64,000 nt of DNA from Rouxiella sp. WC2420 (GCF_041200025.1 NZ_CP165628.1:4154001-4218000), one strand, 5' to 3'; shown: positions 41,865-51,224, counted from the stretch's first letter. Numbers and translations: made by a program. Notes: a model not told the origin generated them from the letters alone.

Positions 41865-42598
41865 GAAATAACTCTCCGCTGCTCGCTGAACTCGTCGGCC
41901 AGGATGCAGGCATGATCGCGATGGGGGAAATGGCACAACACCTCGTCGGCAGTTCCCCAAATATTTTGCTGCTGACTCAAAAACAGCACTTGCGGGAAGT
42001 GGCGGGCAACCATGGCAATGTCATGCAGAACGGCGATCACCGTTTTTCCCTGCTCGTGCCACTGGCTTATCACTTTGAGCAACAGTTGAGTGGTCTGACT
42101 ATCAATGCCAGTAAAGGGCTCATCTAGCATGATAAGCGGTGCCTGCTGGATCAACAGACGAGCAAACAGCGTGCGTTGCAGCTGACCACCGGACAGTTCG
42201 CCCACCGCAGAATGGCGCATTTCGGTCATACCCACGGTTTCAAGTGCCTCAAGCACCTGACGCTCAGACTCACGGCTGATACCACCAAACAGGCCACTTT
42301 GCGGCCAGCAGCCCATCGCAACGAGGTCAAAAACGCTGATAGGGAACTGGCGATCGAGTTCGGCTTGCTGAGGTAAATAAGCCAGCTGAGGACGTTTATT
42401 CTTGTTTGAGGGACCGGTAAAAACGATGCTGCCAGCGATTGGCGGTTGCAGGCCAGCCAACGTTTTCAGGAAGGTAGACTTTCCGGCACCATTGGCACCA
42501 ATAACGGCAGTCAGGGAACCTGCGGTAATTGTTCCGCTTAATGGCATCGCCACGGCACGGCGTTCATAGCCCACTTCGAGGTTGGAGATGTTTATCAT
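41861..42598 (-). CDS. Metal ABC transporter ATP-binding protein, AztA-like
   Basis: A 245-residue ABC ATPase: Walker A GANGAGKST, signature LSGGQLQRTLFARLL, Walker B PLIMLDEPFTG, switch His in VLHDIAM. ATG 42598 (MINISNLEV) is chosen by homology; a GTG at 42631 is in frame but unsupported. It has no ribosome-binding site of its own, but a 35-codon ORF upstream ends exactly over its start codon (ATGA), which explains how it is translated. Confidence 0.88.
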   Translation of the reverse strand: MINISNLEVGYERRAVAMPLSGTITAGSLTAVIGANGAGKSTFLKTLAGLQPPIAGSIVFTGPSNKNKRPQLAYLPQQAELDRQFPISVFDLVAMGCWPQSGLFGGISRESERQVLEALETVGMTEMRHSAVGELSGGQLQRTLFARLLIQQAPLIMLDEPFTGIDSQTTQLLLKVISQWHEQGKTVIAVLHDIAMVARHFPQVLFLSQQQNIWGTADEVLCHFPHRDHACILADEFSEQRRVIS

Positions 42599-42702
42599 GG
42601 TAAAGAGATAGCCCAATAGATCCCTGACCACAAAATTGCCAATAAAATTAAAGCAATAGCACAGCGGGAAAATGCAGAAAGGGTAAAAAGCGTCTTAGTC
42701 AT
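42595..42702 (-). CDS. Small 35-residue membrane peptide, first ORF of the zinc transporter operon
   Basis: An ORF starting at ATG 42702 encodes MTKTLFTLSAFSRCAIALIL then LAILWSGIYWAISLP: one hydrophobic helix (about residues 14-33) after a short basic start. Its TGA (42595-42597) overlaps the ATPase start as ATGA. Weak AGGGC lies 11 bases upstream. The Zur-type palindrome ends 18 bases before its ATG, as close as at rpmE2 (19 bases), so it would be the first codon after the promoter. Candidate coupling peptide or small transporter subunit; the family is not recognised. Confidence 0.6.
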   Translation of the reverse strand: MTKTLFTLSAFSRCAIALILLAILWSGIYWAISLP

Positions 42703-42720
42703 AATGGATTGCCCTAGAGA

Positions 42721-42735
42721 TGTTATAATATAACA
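42721..42735. promoter_or_regulatory. Zur-type operator of the zinc ABC operon
   Basis: TGTTATA-A-TATAACA, a perfect 15-bp palindrome identical to that at 39508 except for the central base. It is placed directly before the small ORF and aztABC-like genes. The remaining 42736-43010 stretch is AT-rich, with no clear feature. Confidence 0.82.
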
Positions 42736-43010
42736 CCATATTTTAAGCGATTTTTCAAGTTAGCAGAGGCAAAACCTTGCGAAAGTGTGGTTAATCGCCT
42801 GGCTTCCGATTGAGCTGGCTCGCAAATTTGCGAAATAATGCGATAAAGGGATGTCAGCAAAGCGTAATTAATTATCAACAATACATAAAATCAATTAAAA
42901 TCAAACAGTTAAAGTAATTAGGAACACTTGTTTTTTTTAGTTTCATTTCCCACTTTGGCAAAAAAATATGCAATAATTCATTTAGACCAGTTTTTGATCA
43001 GATAACTCTT

Positions 43011-43364
43011 ATGAAAAAATTGATTCCCCATAACTTTAAGGGGACGAATCCAGGCATTACGGAACTAAAGCAGATAATAGAATCTAATATTGAAGTGATT
43101 GAAGTTCCATTAACTGCCGGTTTAAGTTATTACTCGTATAATGCCCGTTATACCCCGGATTCACTAGTCATAACGTCCATTGAGCTATTAAATAATCAAT
43201 CGTATTCAATGAGTTACGCTTTTGACTGGACCATTTTTAATGGTTGCCTTGACCTAAACTCAGTTGAAAACTCAAATGAGTCAGTATCATTTATCGTTAA
43301 ACCAGAAGGTTTGGAGTTCGATATAATAGATTTTTCTTCTGCGGGTACTGAGAGTGAATTGTAA
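43011..43364 (+). CDS. Unrecognised 117-residue acidic protein
   Basis: A soluble, acidic (Glu/Asp/Ser-rich) protein beginning MKKLIPHNFKGTNPGITELK and ending in FSSAGTESEL. No signal peptide, membrane helix or Cys cluster. It is AT-rich, has no clear Shine-Dalgarno, and stands alone between the zinc operon and tomB-hha. Its composition is unlike its neighbours, which suggests acquired DNA. It could be a small cytoplasmic accessory or immunity-type protein, but nothing in the sequence shows this. Confidence 0.5.
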   Translation: MKKLIPHNFKGTNPGITELKQIIESNIEVIEVPLTAGLSYYSYNARYTPDSLVITSIELLNNQSYSMSYAFDWTIFNGCLDLNSVENSNESVSFIVKPEGLEFDIIDFSSAGTESEL

Positions 43365-43655
43365 GTTTCAGTAATAGGTTTGCACAGTTTCTAAAAATTA
43401 GATTATATTTATATTGTGAGTGCATTATTAAGTCACGATTTACATCCTCCGACAAGATAATGACCCGGGTTATCAACAAAGATCCAATCTGGTTCCGTTA
43501 CTGGCACGCAATATTGAGCACCTTAAAGTTTAGTTTTATCGGATAATTACGTTTTACTAGCAGTCCCTGGTTAGCTCGGATTTTGTTGTTTATTTACAGT
43601 TTTTGTTTACTCACAGAGTGTTGTCACACCGAATAACCATTACGGAGGGGATGAT

Positions 43656-44024
43656 ATGGATGAGTACTCGCCTAAGCGACATGATATTGCGCAGCTGCGG
43701 TTCCTCAACGAAAATTTGTATGATGAAGGAATTGCAACCCTGGGAGACAGCCATCACGGCTGGGTCAATGATCCAACGTCAGCAGTTAATCTGCAGTTGA
43801 ATGACCTGATTGAGCATATTGCCTCTTTCATCATGAGCTTTAAAATTAAATACCCGGACGAAACTAATCTTAGCGACTTGGTGGAAGAGTATCTCGATGA
43901 TACCTATACCCTGTTCAGCAATTACGGAATAAATGATTCTGATTTACGTCAATGGCAAAAAACCAAGAAACGACTATTCAGAATGTTCTCAGGGGACTAC
44001 GTGTGTGCCCTGATGAAAACTTAA
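43656..44024 (+). CDS. tomB: TomB (YbaJ), antitoxin of Hha
   Basis: A 122-residue protein (E. coli TomB 124), starting [20 protein letters not shown] and ending [13 protein letters not shown]. It has the conserved [20 protein letters not shown] and the single Cys near the C-terminus that oxygen uses to inactivate Hha in the E. coli pair. ATG 43656 follows GGAGGGG. It precedes hha by 44 bases. The 291-base region before it shows no gene. Confidence 0.93.
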   Translation: MDEYSPKRHDIAQLRFLNENLYDEGIATLGDSHHGWVNDPTSAVNLQLNDLIEHIASFIMSFKIKYPDETNLSDLVEEYLDDTYTLFSNYGINDSDLRQWQKTKKRLFRMFSGDYVCALMKT

Positions 44025-44068
44025 AACTTAATTTATTAAAGATTATAAATACTGTTGAAAAGGCCATG

Positions 44069-44272
44069 ATGAACAAAATCGACTATTTGATGCGTTTAAG
44101 AAAATGCACCACTATTGATACACTTGAACGTGTCATCGAGAAAAACAAATACGAACTTTCAAATGATGAATTGGAGTTGTTTTACTCTGCTGCCGATCAT
44201 CGTTTAGCTGAGCTGACGATGAATAAGCTGTACGATAAAATCCCTACCGCCGTATGGAAGTTCGTCCGCTAG
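44069..44272 (+). CDS. hha: Hha/YmoA, nucleoid-associated modulator
   Basis: A 67-residue protein ([20 protein letters not shown] ... [18 protein letters not shown]), the length of Yersinia YmoA; E. coli Hha has 72. ATG 44069 (or 44066) follows AAGG. It binds H-NS and silences AT-rich, acquired and virulence genes; with TomB it also behaves as a toxin-antitoxin pair. Several AT-rich loci in this window (2345, 11719, 43011) are natural targets. Confidence 0.95.
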   Translation: MNKIDYLMRLRKCTTIDTLERVIEKNKYELSNDELELFYSAADHRLAELTMNKLYDKIPTAVWKFVR

Positions 44273-44293
44273 TTTTTCGCACATGACCTCGTT

Positions 44294-44315
44294 GAGCCGA
44301 TAGCAATATCGGCTC
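44294..44315. terminator. Hairpin between hha and the LysR gene
   Basis: A 9-bp perfect stem, GAGCCGATA / TATCGGCTC, with loop GCAA, 22 bases after hha. No T run follows on the plus strand, so it may be a weak or Rho-assisted end for hha. The remaining bases to 44479 show nothing else. Confidence 0.4.
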
Positions 44316-44479
44316 GATGCTCTCACCTGAAGACTTAAAAAAATTCCTATGCTGTGCCTGATAGCATTCGGCATCGTGCCCGTTTTTGCTATTAATTAAT
44401 CATTCTGTGGTCTTAAAGCCAATTAACACATTTATATTTCTAATGCATTCCAATAATCAAAACTATTCACGCCTTGGTC

Positions 44480-45427
44480 TTATATTCCTTTAGCAACCAA
44501 TACTTTCACTTTATCTCGGAAAGCCTGTAACAAATATTCGAAGCATTGCTCAGTTTTTGGCGAACGTAATGGCGAAGGCGCACGCAGCATGGCTACCGTT
44601 CGAGTTAATTCTGGTTGTTGAAGATGCACAACGGTTAATTCTTCATCATTTAGCGTGGCGGTATATAATTCCGGCAAAATTGCCAGTGCCAGCCTTGAGC
44701 GCACCAGTCCGTATAAGGTTTCCTGAAAATCGACTTGATAAGCGATATTTAAACTTAAGCGGTGGCTCTCAATTAGCGAGTTTACAAGCCGATGGATGTT
44801 CCCTTTCTGAAAGATGGCAATTGGGCGTCGTGACAAATGCCGCCACGGAAGATGATGGGCCTCAGCCAGCAAATCGTCTTTGCGCATCACCACCACAAAA
44901 GGGTCTTCAAGCAGCGGATAAAACTCGACGTGCTCAGGCACGGAGCTGTCCAGCGAACCAACGCCAAAATCAATTGCCCCCTTCTCCAGCTCGCTCAACA
45001 AACGATCGTTAGTCAAGTCATGAAACTCAACCCGCATACCGGGAAAATGCGTCGCCAGCAGTTCCGGTACCGCTGGAAACAGCAGCGTGCTGACTGAAGG
45101 CACCAGTCCGATACGCAGTGTTCCGTCACCACCCTGCGCCATAATCTGCTGCATATCGTTAAAGGTATTATGCGCAATATTCAGCATTCTTTCGGCATAC
45201 GGCAGAATCGCCAGCCCCTGATCGGTGAGAGTCACCGACTGCGCAGTGCGGTTTAGCAATTTGCCGCCCAAAACCGATTCGATTTGCCTCAGCGCGCTGC
45301 TTAACGCCGGCTGGCTAATAGCCAAACGGTGCGCCGTAGCAGTGAAACTACGCAGCTCTGCGAGGGTCACGAAATACTGTATCTGCTTTAGCGATAACGC
45401 AGGCAATCGGCGCCAGGGTTCTGACAT
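44480..45427 (-). CDS. LysR-family regulator, divergent from adenine deaminase
   Basis: A 315-residue LysR-type protein; helix-turn-helix at about residues 12-72 (LKQIQYFVTLAELRSFTATA ... ISQPALSSALRQIE) and effector domain after about 100 (LRIGLVPSVSTLLFPAVPEL). ATG 45427 follows ACGGGGAC. It is divergent from ade with 164 bases between, so it probably controls the ade-permease operon; a purine or related signal is an inference. Confidence 0.86.
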   Translation of the reverse strand: MSEPWRRLPALSLKQIQYFVTLAELRSFTATAHRLAISQPALSSALRQIESVLGGKLLNRTAQSVTLTDQGLAILPYAERMLNIAHNTFNDMQQIMAQGGDGTLRIGLVPSVSTLLFPAVPELLATHFPGMRVEFHDLTNDRLLSELEKGAIDFGVGSLDSSVPEHVEFYPLLEDPFVVVMRKDDLLAEAHHLPWRHLSRRPIAIFQKGNIHRLVNSLIESHRLSLNIAYQVDFQETLYGLVRSRLALAILPELYTATLNDEELTVVHLQQPELTRTVAMLRAPSPLRSPKTEQCFEYLLQAFRDKVKVLVAKGI

Positions 45428-45591
45428 ATGTCCCCGTAAATAGAGTCATGCTGGGTAAGGTGACAGCCAGCATAACCCCATCTTATCCAGCGATAAAATA
45501 AATCATCTGTTAAATATCTTCACTGCTGCCTACATTAGCGCAATGGGTTAATCCCCCTTCACTTTTTATGGCAACCAGGGCAGAACATACA

Positions 45592-47385
45592 ATGACAGCA
45601 GACCTGCAGGCAATCTCGCTCAGACGACGTGCGGTACAGGCCGCGATGGGGCAAATTCCTTTCGACCGTCTGTTAAAACACGCTCGCCTGATTGATATGG
45701 TTACCGGAGAAATTCGCCGCGTTGATATTGGCCTGATAGGTCCAATGATTGCCAGCGTGCATCCCTGCTCAGAAGATTTTGCGGCACTGGAAACGCTGGA
45801 GCTGGCCGAGGCCTATCTTTCACCTGGGCTGATTGACACCCACGTGCACGTCGAAAGCTCTCATCTCCCGGCCCATCGCTATGCCCAGATTGTTGTCGCA
45901 CAAGGCACCACCACGATTTATTGGGATCCTCACGAGTTGGCAAACGTGCTTGGCGTGGCAGGCGTGCGCTACGCGGTTGATTCCAGTCGCAATTTACCGC
46001 TCAGGGTAATCTGCGCTGCGCCGTCGAGCGTGCCGTCCACTCCAGGTCTTGAAACTTCGGGGGCCGATTTTCGCGGCAAGGAAATGCAAACCATGCTGGA
46101 ATGGCCCGAGATTGCCGGCGTAGCAGAAATGATGGACATGCACGGGGTAATTAACGGCAGCGAACGGATGCTTGAAATTCTGGCTGCCGGTCTGCGTAGT
46201 GGAAAACTGATCGAAGGTCACGCGCGCGGGCTTAAAGGCCAGGAGCTACAGGCTTATCTGGCGGCGGGAGTGGGTTCGGATCACGAACTAACCTCTGCCG
46301 ACGATGCGCTGGAGAAACTGCGCGCCGGATTAAATCTGCAAATTCGCGGTTCACACCCCTACCTGCTGCCGGATATCGTTAATGTACTGAAAACGTTGCC
46401 ACATTTATCCTCGCAGATCACGCTATGCACCGATGACGTCCCGCCTGATTTCCTGCTGGCAAGAGGCGGCATGATTGCACTGGTCAATACGCTTATCGAC
46501 TGCGGTCTGCGCGCCGAAGACGTGCTGCGCATGGCCACCTTCAACGCCGCGCTGAGGTTGCAACGCGCTGATTTAGGTCTGATTGCCGCAGGCAGAACCG
46601 CTGACTTCTTTACCTTCGACTCGCTGGAAAAAATCCAGCCACAAAAGGTGTTTGTTGCGGGGATGTGCGTGGCCGACCAAGGCAGCATGCTGGCCGCTGA
46701 AATTGAGCCAGAAGAGGCATTACAGCCGCCGCGCGATACGATGCATCTGTCTCCTGTCACCGAATCTGACTTTCAGCTGAAAATTCCGGGGATTCAACAC
46801 GGACAAGCCAAACTACGGCATATCAAAGGGGCGCGCTTTACTCAGTGGAGCGAAACGATGGTCGAGGTTCGCGACGAGGTTGCTCAACTGCCTGACGGAT
46901 TTAGCCTTATCTGGGTACAGCATCGGCACGGGAAATATCCTGCCACGCCACAGATGGCGCTGCTTGAAGGCTGGGGCGAACTGCGCGGAGCAATCGCGAC
47001 CTCCTATTCACATGATTCCCATAATTTAGTGGTGCTGGGCAGAAATCCGGCCGATATGGCGATTGCCGCTAATCATCTAATCGCCTGCGGGGGCGGTATG
47101 GCGCTAAGCCAGAATGAAACCTTGCTGGCCAGCGTAGAGATGCCGATTGCCGGCATGCTCTCTGATTTACCGACAAAACTGCTCGCAGAGCAATTCAATA
47201 ATCTGCGCGAAAAAAGCGCTCTAATTGCCGACTGGGAACCGCCGTATCGGGTATTCAAGGCGATTGAAGGGACCTGTCTGGCCTGCAATGCTGGTCCTCA
47301 TCTCACCGATCTAGGACTCACCGATGGTGCAACGCGGCAGATTATCGACCCGTTGGTCGATGCCTGGGAAGTTACCGTTTCTTAA
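45592..47385 (+). CDS. ade: Adenine deaminase (Ade)
   Basis: A 597-residue amidohydrolase (E. coli Ade 588). Metal-site motifs are LIDTHVHVESSHL and WDPHELAN, with EMMDMHGVI, IEGHARGL, SDHELTSADDAL and CTDDVPPDF as expected for the family. It converts adenine to hypoxanthine. The frame opens at ATG 45568, but ATG 45592 has AGGGCAG upstream and gives the family start. A purine permease follows 53 bases later, so import and deamination are coupled. Confidence 0.93.
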   Translation: MTADLQAISLRRRAVQAAMGQIPFDRLLKHARLIDMVTGEIRRVDIGLIGPMIASVHPCSEDFAALETLELAEAYLSPGLIDTHVHVESSHLPAHRYAQIVVAQGTTTIYWDPHELANVLGVAGVRYAVDSSRNLPLRVICAAPSSVPSTPGLETSGADFRGKEMQTMLEWPEIAGVAEMMDMHGVINGSERMLEILAAGLRSGKLIEGHARGLKGQELQAYLAAGVGSDHELTSADDALEKLRAGLNLQIRGSHPYLLPDIVNVLKTLPHLSSQITLCTDDVPPDFLLARGGMIALVNTLIDCGLRAEDVLRMATFNAALRLQRADLGLIAAGRTADFFTFDSLEKIQPQKVFVAGMCVADQGSMLAAEIEPEEALQPPRDTMHLSPVTESDFQLKIPGIQHGQAKLRHIKGARFTQWSETMVEVRDEVAQLPDGFSLIWVQHRHGKYPATPQMALLEGWGELRGAIATSYSHDSHNLVVLGRNPADMAIAANHLIACGGGMALSQNETLLASVEMPIAGMLSDLPTKLLAEQFNNLREKSALIADWEPPYRVFKAIEGTCLACNAGPHLTDLGLTDGATRQIIDPLVDAWEVTVS

Positions 47386-47438
47386 TCACAACGTTATAAA
47401 AAATAAAATAATTCCAATTTTGATCAGGGGATCACAAC

Positions 47439-48788
47439 ATGGCAGACTCTTCCGTTAAAAGCGCCACCAGCGCAGCTGACAACAGTTGGCTTCAGCGGCG
47501 CTTCAAGCTTTATCAGCGTCAGACCAGCGTTAAAACAGAATGCATTGCCGGGATCACCGGCTTCTTGGCTGCCGCCTACCTGCTGATAGTCATCCCCGGC
47601 CTGCTGGCTGTTGGTGGCATCGACAAGGGCGCGGCGTTGACCGGCACTATCATCGTGCTGGTGTTGGGCAGCTTGTTGATGGCGTTTTATGCCAACCTGC
47701 CGTTTATGGTCGGCCCAGGCATTGGCGGCTCGGTGCTGGTCGGCATCACGCTGGCCGGTGACGGTATAAGTTGGCCAATCGGTCTGGGTATCGCCTGCTG
47801 GTCAGGAATTTTGTTCTTCCTGCTCACCGTACTGGGCCTGCGCGAAGTCGTCACGCGGTCGATTCCTCAGTCGATCAAGCTTGGCCTGACAGCTTCTATC
47901 GGTATTTTTGTCGCCCTGCTCGGCTTTCGCAACGCCGGACTGGTGATAGCCAATGCCAAAACTCACGCGCTGGGATTGGGCGATTTCACCACACCGGGCG
48001 CGCTAATTGCTCTTTTGGGACTGTTGCTGGCGATTGGCCTGCAGGCACGTCGTGTGCCGGGAGCCATTCTTTGGGCAATTTTGCTGGCCACGGTGGCCGG
48101 TATTCCGTTTGGCATCACTCACCTTCCCGCACAATGGATCGCCCTCCCGCACTCGCTGACGCAGCTGGTCGGCAAAATCGACCTGCTCGGCGCAATCAAT
48201 ATTACCTTCCTGCCTTTCCTGTTTATTTTCTTTGCTTCGGAGTTTTTCTCAACCATGGGAACGACTCTGGCAGTGGGTGGCGAAGCCGGACTGCTTGATG
48301 AACAGGGCAATATGCAGCATATCAATCGCCCCTTCATGATTGATTCGATCGCCGCCGCGTTGGGGCCTATCGTCGGCATTCCTGCGGCCACGGCGCTGAT
48401 TGAATCCGCTGCAGCAGCAGAGGCAGGAGGAAAAACCGGGCTTACGGCGCTGGCCGCGGCGGTGATGTTCCTGCTGACATTGCTGCTGACGCCGATTGCA
48501 CTGATGATCCCGAAAGAGGCAACTGCGCCTGCATTGATTTTAATTGGGCTGAATATGTTTAGCGGGCTGCGCAAAGTCGATTTAGGTAATTTTACCGAAG
48601 GTTTGCCGGTGTTGATGATGGTGATGGCAACACTGATTGCCAACAGTTTCGGGACTGGTATTGCGGCAGGATTGCTTTTTTATGTGGCGATTAAGGTCGT
48701 GGCAGGCAAAGCGCGCGAAGTACCAATTAGTCTGTATGTGCTGGCCATTCCGCTGGTTTACTATTTTGCGACACTAACACATCACTGA
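47439..48788 (+). CDS. AzgA-family purine (adenine/guanine/hypoxanthine) permease
   Basis: A 449-residue membrane protein with 12-14 helices of the NCS2 AzgA branch (E. coli AdeP/AdeQ about 445). It contains KTECIAGITGFLAAAYLLIV, GPGIGGSVLVGI, FFASEFFSTMGTTLAV and AAATALIES-type motifs of that family. ATG 47439 follows CAGGGGAT. Placed behind ade, it most likely imports adenine by proton symport; guanine and hypoxanthine are alternatives. Confidence 0.88.
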   Translation: MADSSVKSATSAADNSWLQRRFKLYQRQTSVKTECIAGITGFLAAAYLLIVIPGLLAVGGIDKGAALTGTIIVLVLGSLLMAFYANLPFMVGPGIGGSVLVGITLAGDGISWPIGLGIACWSGILFFLLTVLGLREVVTRSIPQSIKLGLTASIGIFVALLGFRNAGLVIANAKTHALGLGDFTTPGALIALLGLLLAIGLQARRVPGAILWAILLATVAGIPFGITHLPAQWIALPHSLTQLVGKIDLLGAINITFLPFLFIFFASEFFSTMGTTLAVGGEAGLLDEQGNMQHINRPFMIDSIAAALGPIVGIPAATALIESAAAAEAGGKTGLTALAAAVMFLLTLLLTPIALMIPKEATAPALILIGLNMFSGLRKVDLGNFTEGLPVLMMVMATLIANSFGTGIAAGLLFYVAIKVVAGKAREVPISLYVLAIPLVYYFATLTHH

Positions 48789-48823
48789 TTCAAGAAGGAT
48801 TTTAGAAAGAGGTAGGGCTGAAT

Positions 48824-48937
48824 TGGTGGAGGCCCTGCCAGCTACATCCCGGCACACACGACACCTGCTATGGCTGCTTCCTTCCGGACCTGACCTGGTT
48901 AACAAGTTAGCGTTGCGGGAGAACCAACAGGGCCCCC
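48824..48937 (-). ncRNA. ffs: 4.5S RNA of the signal recognition particle
   Basis: On the minus strand the sequence runs from GGGGGCCCTGTTGGTTCTCC to the paired 3' arm GGCAGGGCCTCCACC, about 114 nt. The conserved Ffh-binding loop CAGGTCCGGAAGGAAGCAG is intact. It guides nascent membrane proteins with Ffh. The position beside ybaZ matches E. coli. Confidence 0.97.
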
Positions 48938-49071
48938 ATTGACGTTGACGGCTTCAGTACTGCGAAGCGGTGGGCATTATCACGGATGACCATAACAAAA
49001 GCAAGTTAACTGCCGACAACCGTTGTTTTCTTATACAATCAACGGTGAATTCTTTTTTTAAGGTGCTTTGT

Positions 49072-49380
49072 ATGTCAGAAGTGGACAATTTTCGCCAACG
49101 AGTATTTCAGATCCTCGCGGCCATTCCCCATGGGCAAGTCACCACGTATGGCGATGTTGCTCGTCTGGCAGGTTCGCCGCGAGCGGCAAGACAGGTTGGC
49201 GGCGTGCTGAGAAAGCTCCCCGAAGGCAGTACTTTACCTTGGCATCGAGTGGTGAACCGCTATGGTGAAATTTCGCAACAAGGCGAAGATTTCAAACGGC
49301 AGCGCTATGCTCTGCTCGAGGAAGGGATTGTCTTTAATGAAGGGAAAATTGATTTACTAAAGTTTGGCTGGAAATACTAA
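49072..49380 (+). CDS. ybaZ: YbaZ/Atl, alkyltransferase-like DNA-binding protein
   Basis: A 102-residue protein; the E. coli form is longer (129). It matches the C-terminal domain of O6-alkylguanine-DNA methyltransferases, but the active site PCHR is PWHR (TLPWHRVVNRYGEIS), so it binds damaged DNA without repairing it and probably flags it for nucleotide excision repair. ATG 49072 is chosen because AAGGTGC precedes it; the longer frame to 48970 runs toward ffs. Confidence 0.93.
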   Translation: MSEVDNFRQRVFQILAAIPHGQVTTYGDVARLAGSPRAARQVGGVLRKLPEGSTLPWHRVVNRYGEISQQGEDFKRQRYALLEEGIVFNEGKIDLLKFGWKY

Positions 49381-49434
49381 TTTCCAAAGGGTCAAAACTT
49401 CCCCTGCAAGCAGAGGAAGTCACTCGTTTGACTA

Positions 49435-49470
49435 TCCTGTACTTCCCCCGAATTGAGGAGAAGTACAGGA
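49435..49470. repeat. Perfect 11-bp inverted repeat between ybaZ and ybaY
   Basis: TCCTGTACTTC (49435-49445) and GAAGTACAGGA (49460-49470) with a 14-base loop. It lies between the convergent ends of ybaZ and ybaY. There is no T run, so it is probably a processing or Rho-assisted end rather than a standard terminator. Confidence 0.5.
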
Positions 49471-49488
49471 TCAGGCGATAATCAGTGA

Positions 49489-50058
49489 TTACCAGCTTGA
49501 GGTCGGAGCCATAGGTGGCATTGGGGCGCTGTTAGAACCATTGGTCATCGGATTGCCCATAGGGCCTAAACCGGCTGGTTTAGTCGCAACAGGCACAGAA
49601 GGTACCGGCACCAGATTCAGGTCGGCGCGTGTTCCCTGCGCATCGGTGATCACTTCTTTGATGTTATCAGTGATAAACACTACACGATTGTTCATGGTCA
49701 CTGCTGCACTCAGCAAGATTCGCGCATTTGGCTGAATATCCTGTGGGTTGAACGGCAGGATGAAGCTAAACGGAGCCTGCTTCCCTTGAGTGCGCGCCAC
49801 TTTCTGCGCGATTATGCGAGAAGGAGCATTAGGAACTGAAGCATCCGACAACGTCACCGTCAGTACTGCGTCTGGCGGCAGAGCTATAGCTTGAGATATA
49901 TTCACAACCCCGGATACGTTAGGCCCTGTTATTGCTGGACTTGAAGACGAGCTAGCGGTCGAATTAGGTGAAGCTGGTGGCGGTGTCGGCTGATGTGAAG
50001 AACATCCGGCAATTGCAAAAGACAGCGCGGTCCCACCTACTATCTGCCAAAGTTTCAT
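49489..50058 (-). CDS. ybaY: YbaY, outer-membrane lipoprotein with YscW-like domain
   Basis: A 189-residue protein (E. coli YbaY 190). The lipoprotein signal ends FAIAGC, so Cys19 is lipidated; a Pro/Ser-rich linker precedes a beta-sandwich YscW-like domain (about residues 50-150: ALPPDAVLTVTLSDAS ... FSFILPFNPQDIQPNARILL). ATG 50058 has AAAGGAG upstream. Related proteins act as pilotins or heat-shock lipoproteins; its role here is not known. Confidence 0.9.
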   Translation of the reverse strand: MKLWQIVGGTALSFAIAGCSSHQPTPPPASPNSTASSSSSPAITGPNVSGVVNISQAIALPPDAVLTVTLSDASVPNAPSRIIAQKVARTQGKQAPFSFILPFNPQDIQPNARILLSAAVTMNNRVVFITDNIKEVITDAQGTRADLNLVPVPSVPVATKPAGLGPMGNPMTNGSNSAPMPPMAPTSSW

Positions 50059-50339
50059 AAGATCGTACTCCTTTAAGGATCATCTTTTCGACATCGATTT
50101 ATACATGTCAATTTGATTGGAATAGTTAATTTAACCACTCGTATTAATAACTATGGCACATAAATCCGATTTTTTCCTACCGATGGGAGAAAGCCCCCTT
50201 CTGCCGAGAAAAAGTATCCACTATCATCAATGATGTAAACCTTGCTGAGACAACCTATTAGCGGGATTTACCGCCCACTCCTGCCATAATTCATACGTGT
50301 AATTTGACGGGAAAATATTTTACTTTGACGAGGCTAGCC

Positions 50340-51206
50340 ATGAGTCAGACGCTAAATAATTTATTAAATTTGCTGAATCTTGAGAGCATAGAAGAAGGGC
50401 TGTTTCGTGGTCAAAGTGAAGATCTCGGGTTGCGCCAGGTGTTTGGCGGACAGGTGGTCGGTCAGGCCTTGTATGCCGCCAAGCAAACCGTGCCCAACGA
50501 TCGCATAGTCCATTCTTTTCATAGCTATTTTCTGCGTCCAGGTGACAGCAGCAAACCGATTATTTACGACGTTGAGATCCTGCGCGATGGCAACAGCTTC
50601 AGCGCTCGTCGGGTTAAAGCAGTACAAAACGGCAAGCCGATTTTTTACATGACCGCGTCTTTTCAAAGTCAGGAACCGGGCTTCGAGCACCAGAACACGA
50701 TGCCGGTTGTCCCGCCACCGGAAACACTGATGTCCGAATCAGAAATAGCGCAGCAGTTTGCGCATCTGATCCCCGAGAAATTTCGCGAAAAGTTTTTGGG
50801 TCAGCGGCCAATCGAGATGCGGCCAGTGAAATTCCATAACCCGCTACAGGGCCATAAAGACTTGCCGGAACGCGCGATCTGGATCAAAGCCAACGGCGAG
50901 ATGCCCGATGATTTAGGCATTCATCAGTATCTGCTGGGCTATGCTTCGGATTTCAATTTCTTGCCTACCGCGTTACAACCACACGGCGTCGGCTTCCTTG
51001 AGCCAGGAATGCAGGTCGCAACTATCGACCATTCGATGTGGTTCCATCGCCCTTTCCGCCTCGACGAATGGCTGTTGTACAGCATTGAAAGCACTTCGGC
51101 TTCAGGCGCGCGGGGCTTTGTCAGGGGACAGTTTTATACTCGTGACGGCGTGCTGGTCGCCTCAACGGTGCAAGAAGGAGTAATGCGCCAGCGTCAGGCT
51201 GAATAA
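50340..51206 (+). CDS. tesB: TesB, acyl-CoA thioesterase II
   Basis: A 288-residue double-hotdog thioesterase (E. coli TesB 286). It contains [33 protein letters not shown] (with the catalytic Asp) and the C-terminal [11 protein letters not shown] (with the catalytic Gln). It hydrolyses medium and long acyl-CoAs. ATG 50340 follows ACGAGG. ybaY lies divergently; the 281-base gap between them shows no other feature. Confidence 0.95.
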   Translation: MSQTLNNLLNLLNLESIEEGLFRGQSEDLGLRQVFGGQVVGQALYAAKQTVPNDRIVHSFHSYFLRPGDSSKPIIYDVEILRDGNSFSARRVKAVQNGKPIFYMTASFQSQEPGFEHQNTMPVVPPPETLMSESEIAQQFAHLIPEKFREKFLGQRPIEMRPVKFHNPLQGHKDLPERAIWIKANGEMPDDLGIHQYLLGYASDFNFLPTALQPHGVGFLEPGMQVATIDHSMWFHRPFRLDEWLLYSIESTSASGARGFVRGQFYTRDGVLVASTVQEGVMRQRQAE

Positions 51207-51224
51207 TCAGGGCGTGCAGCCAAA

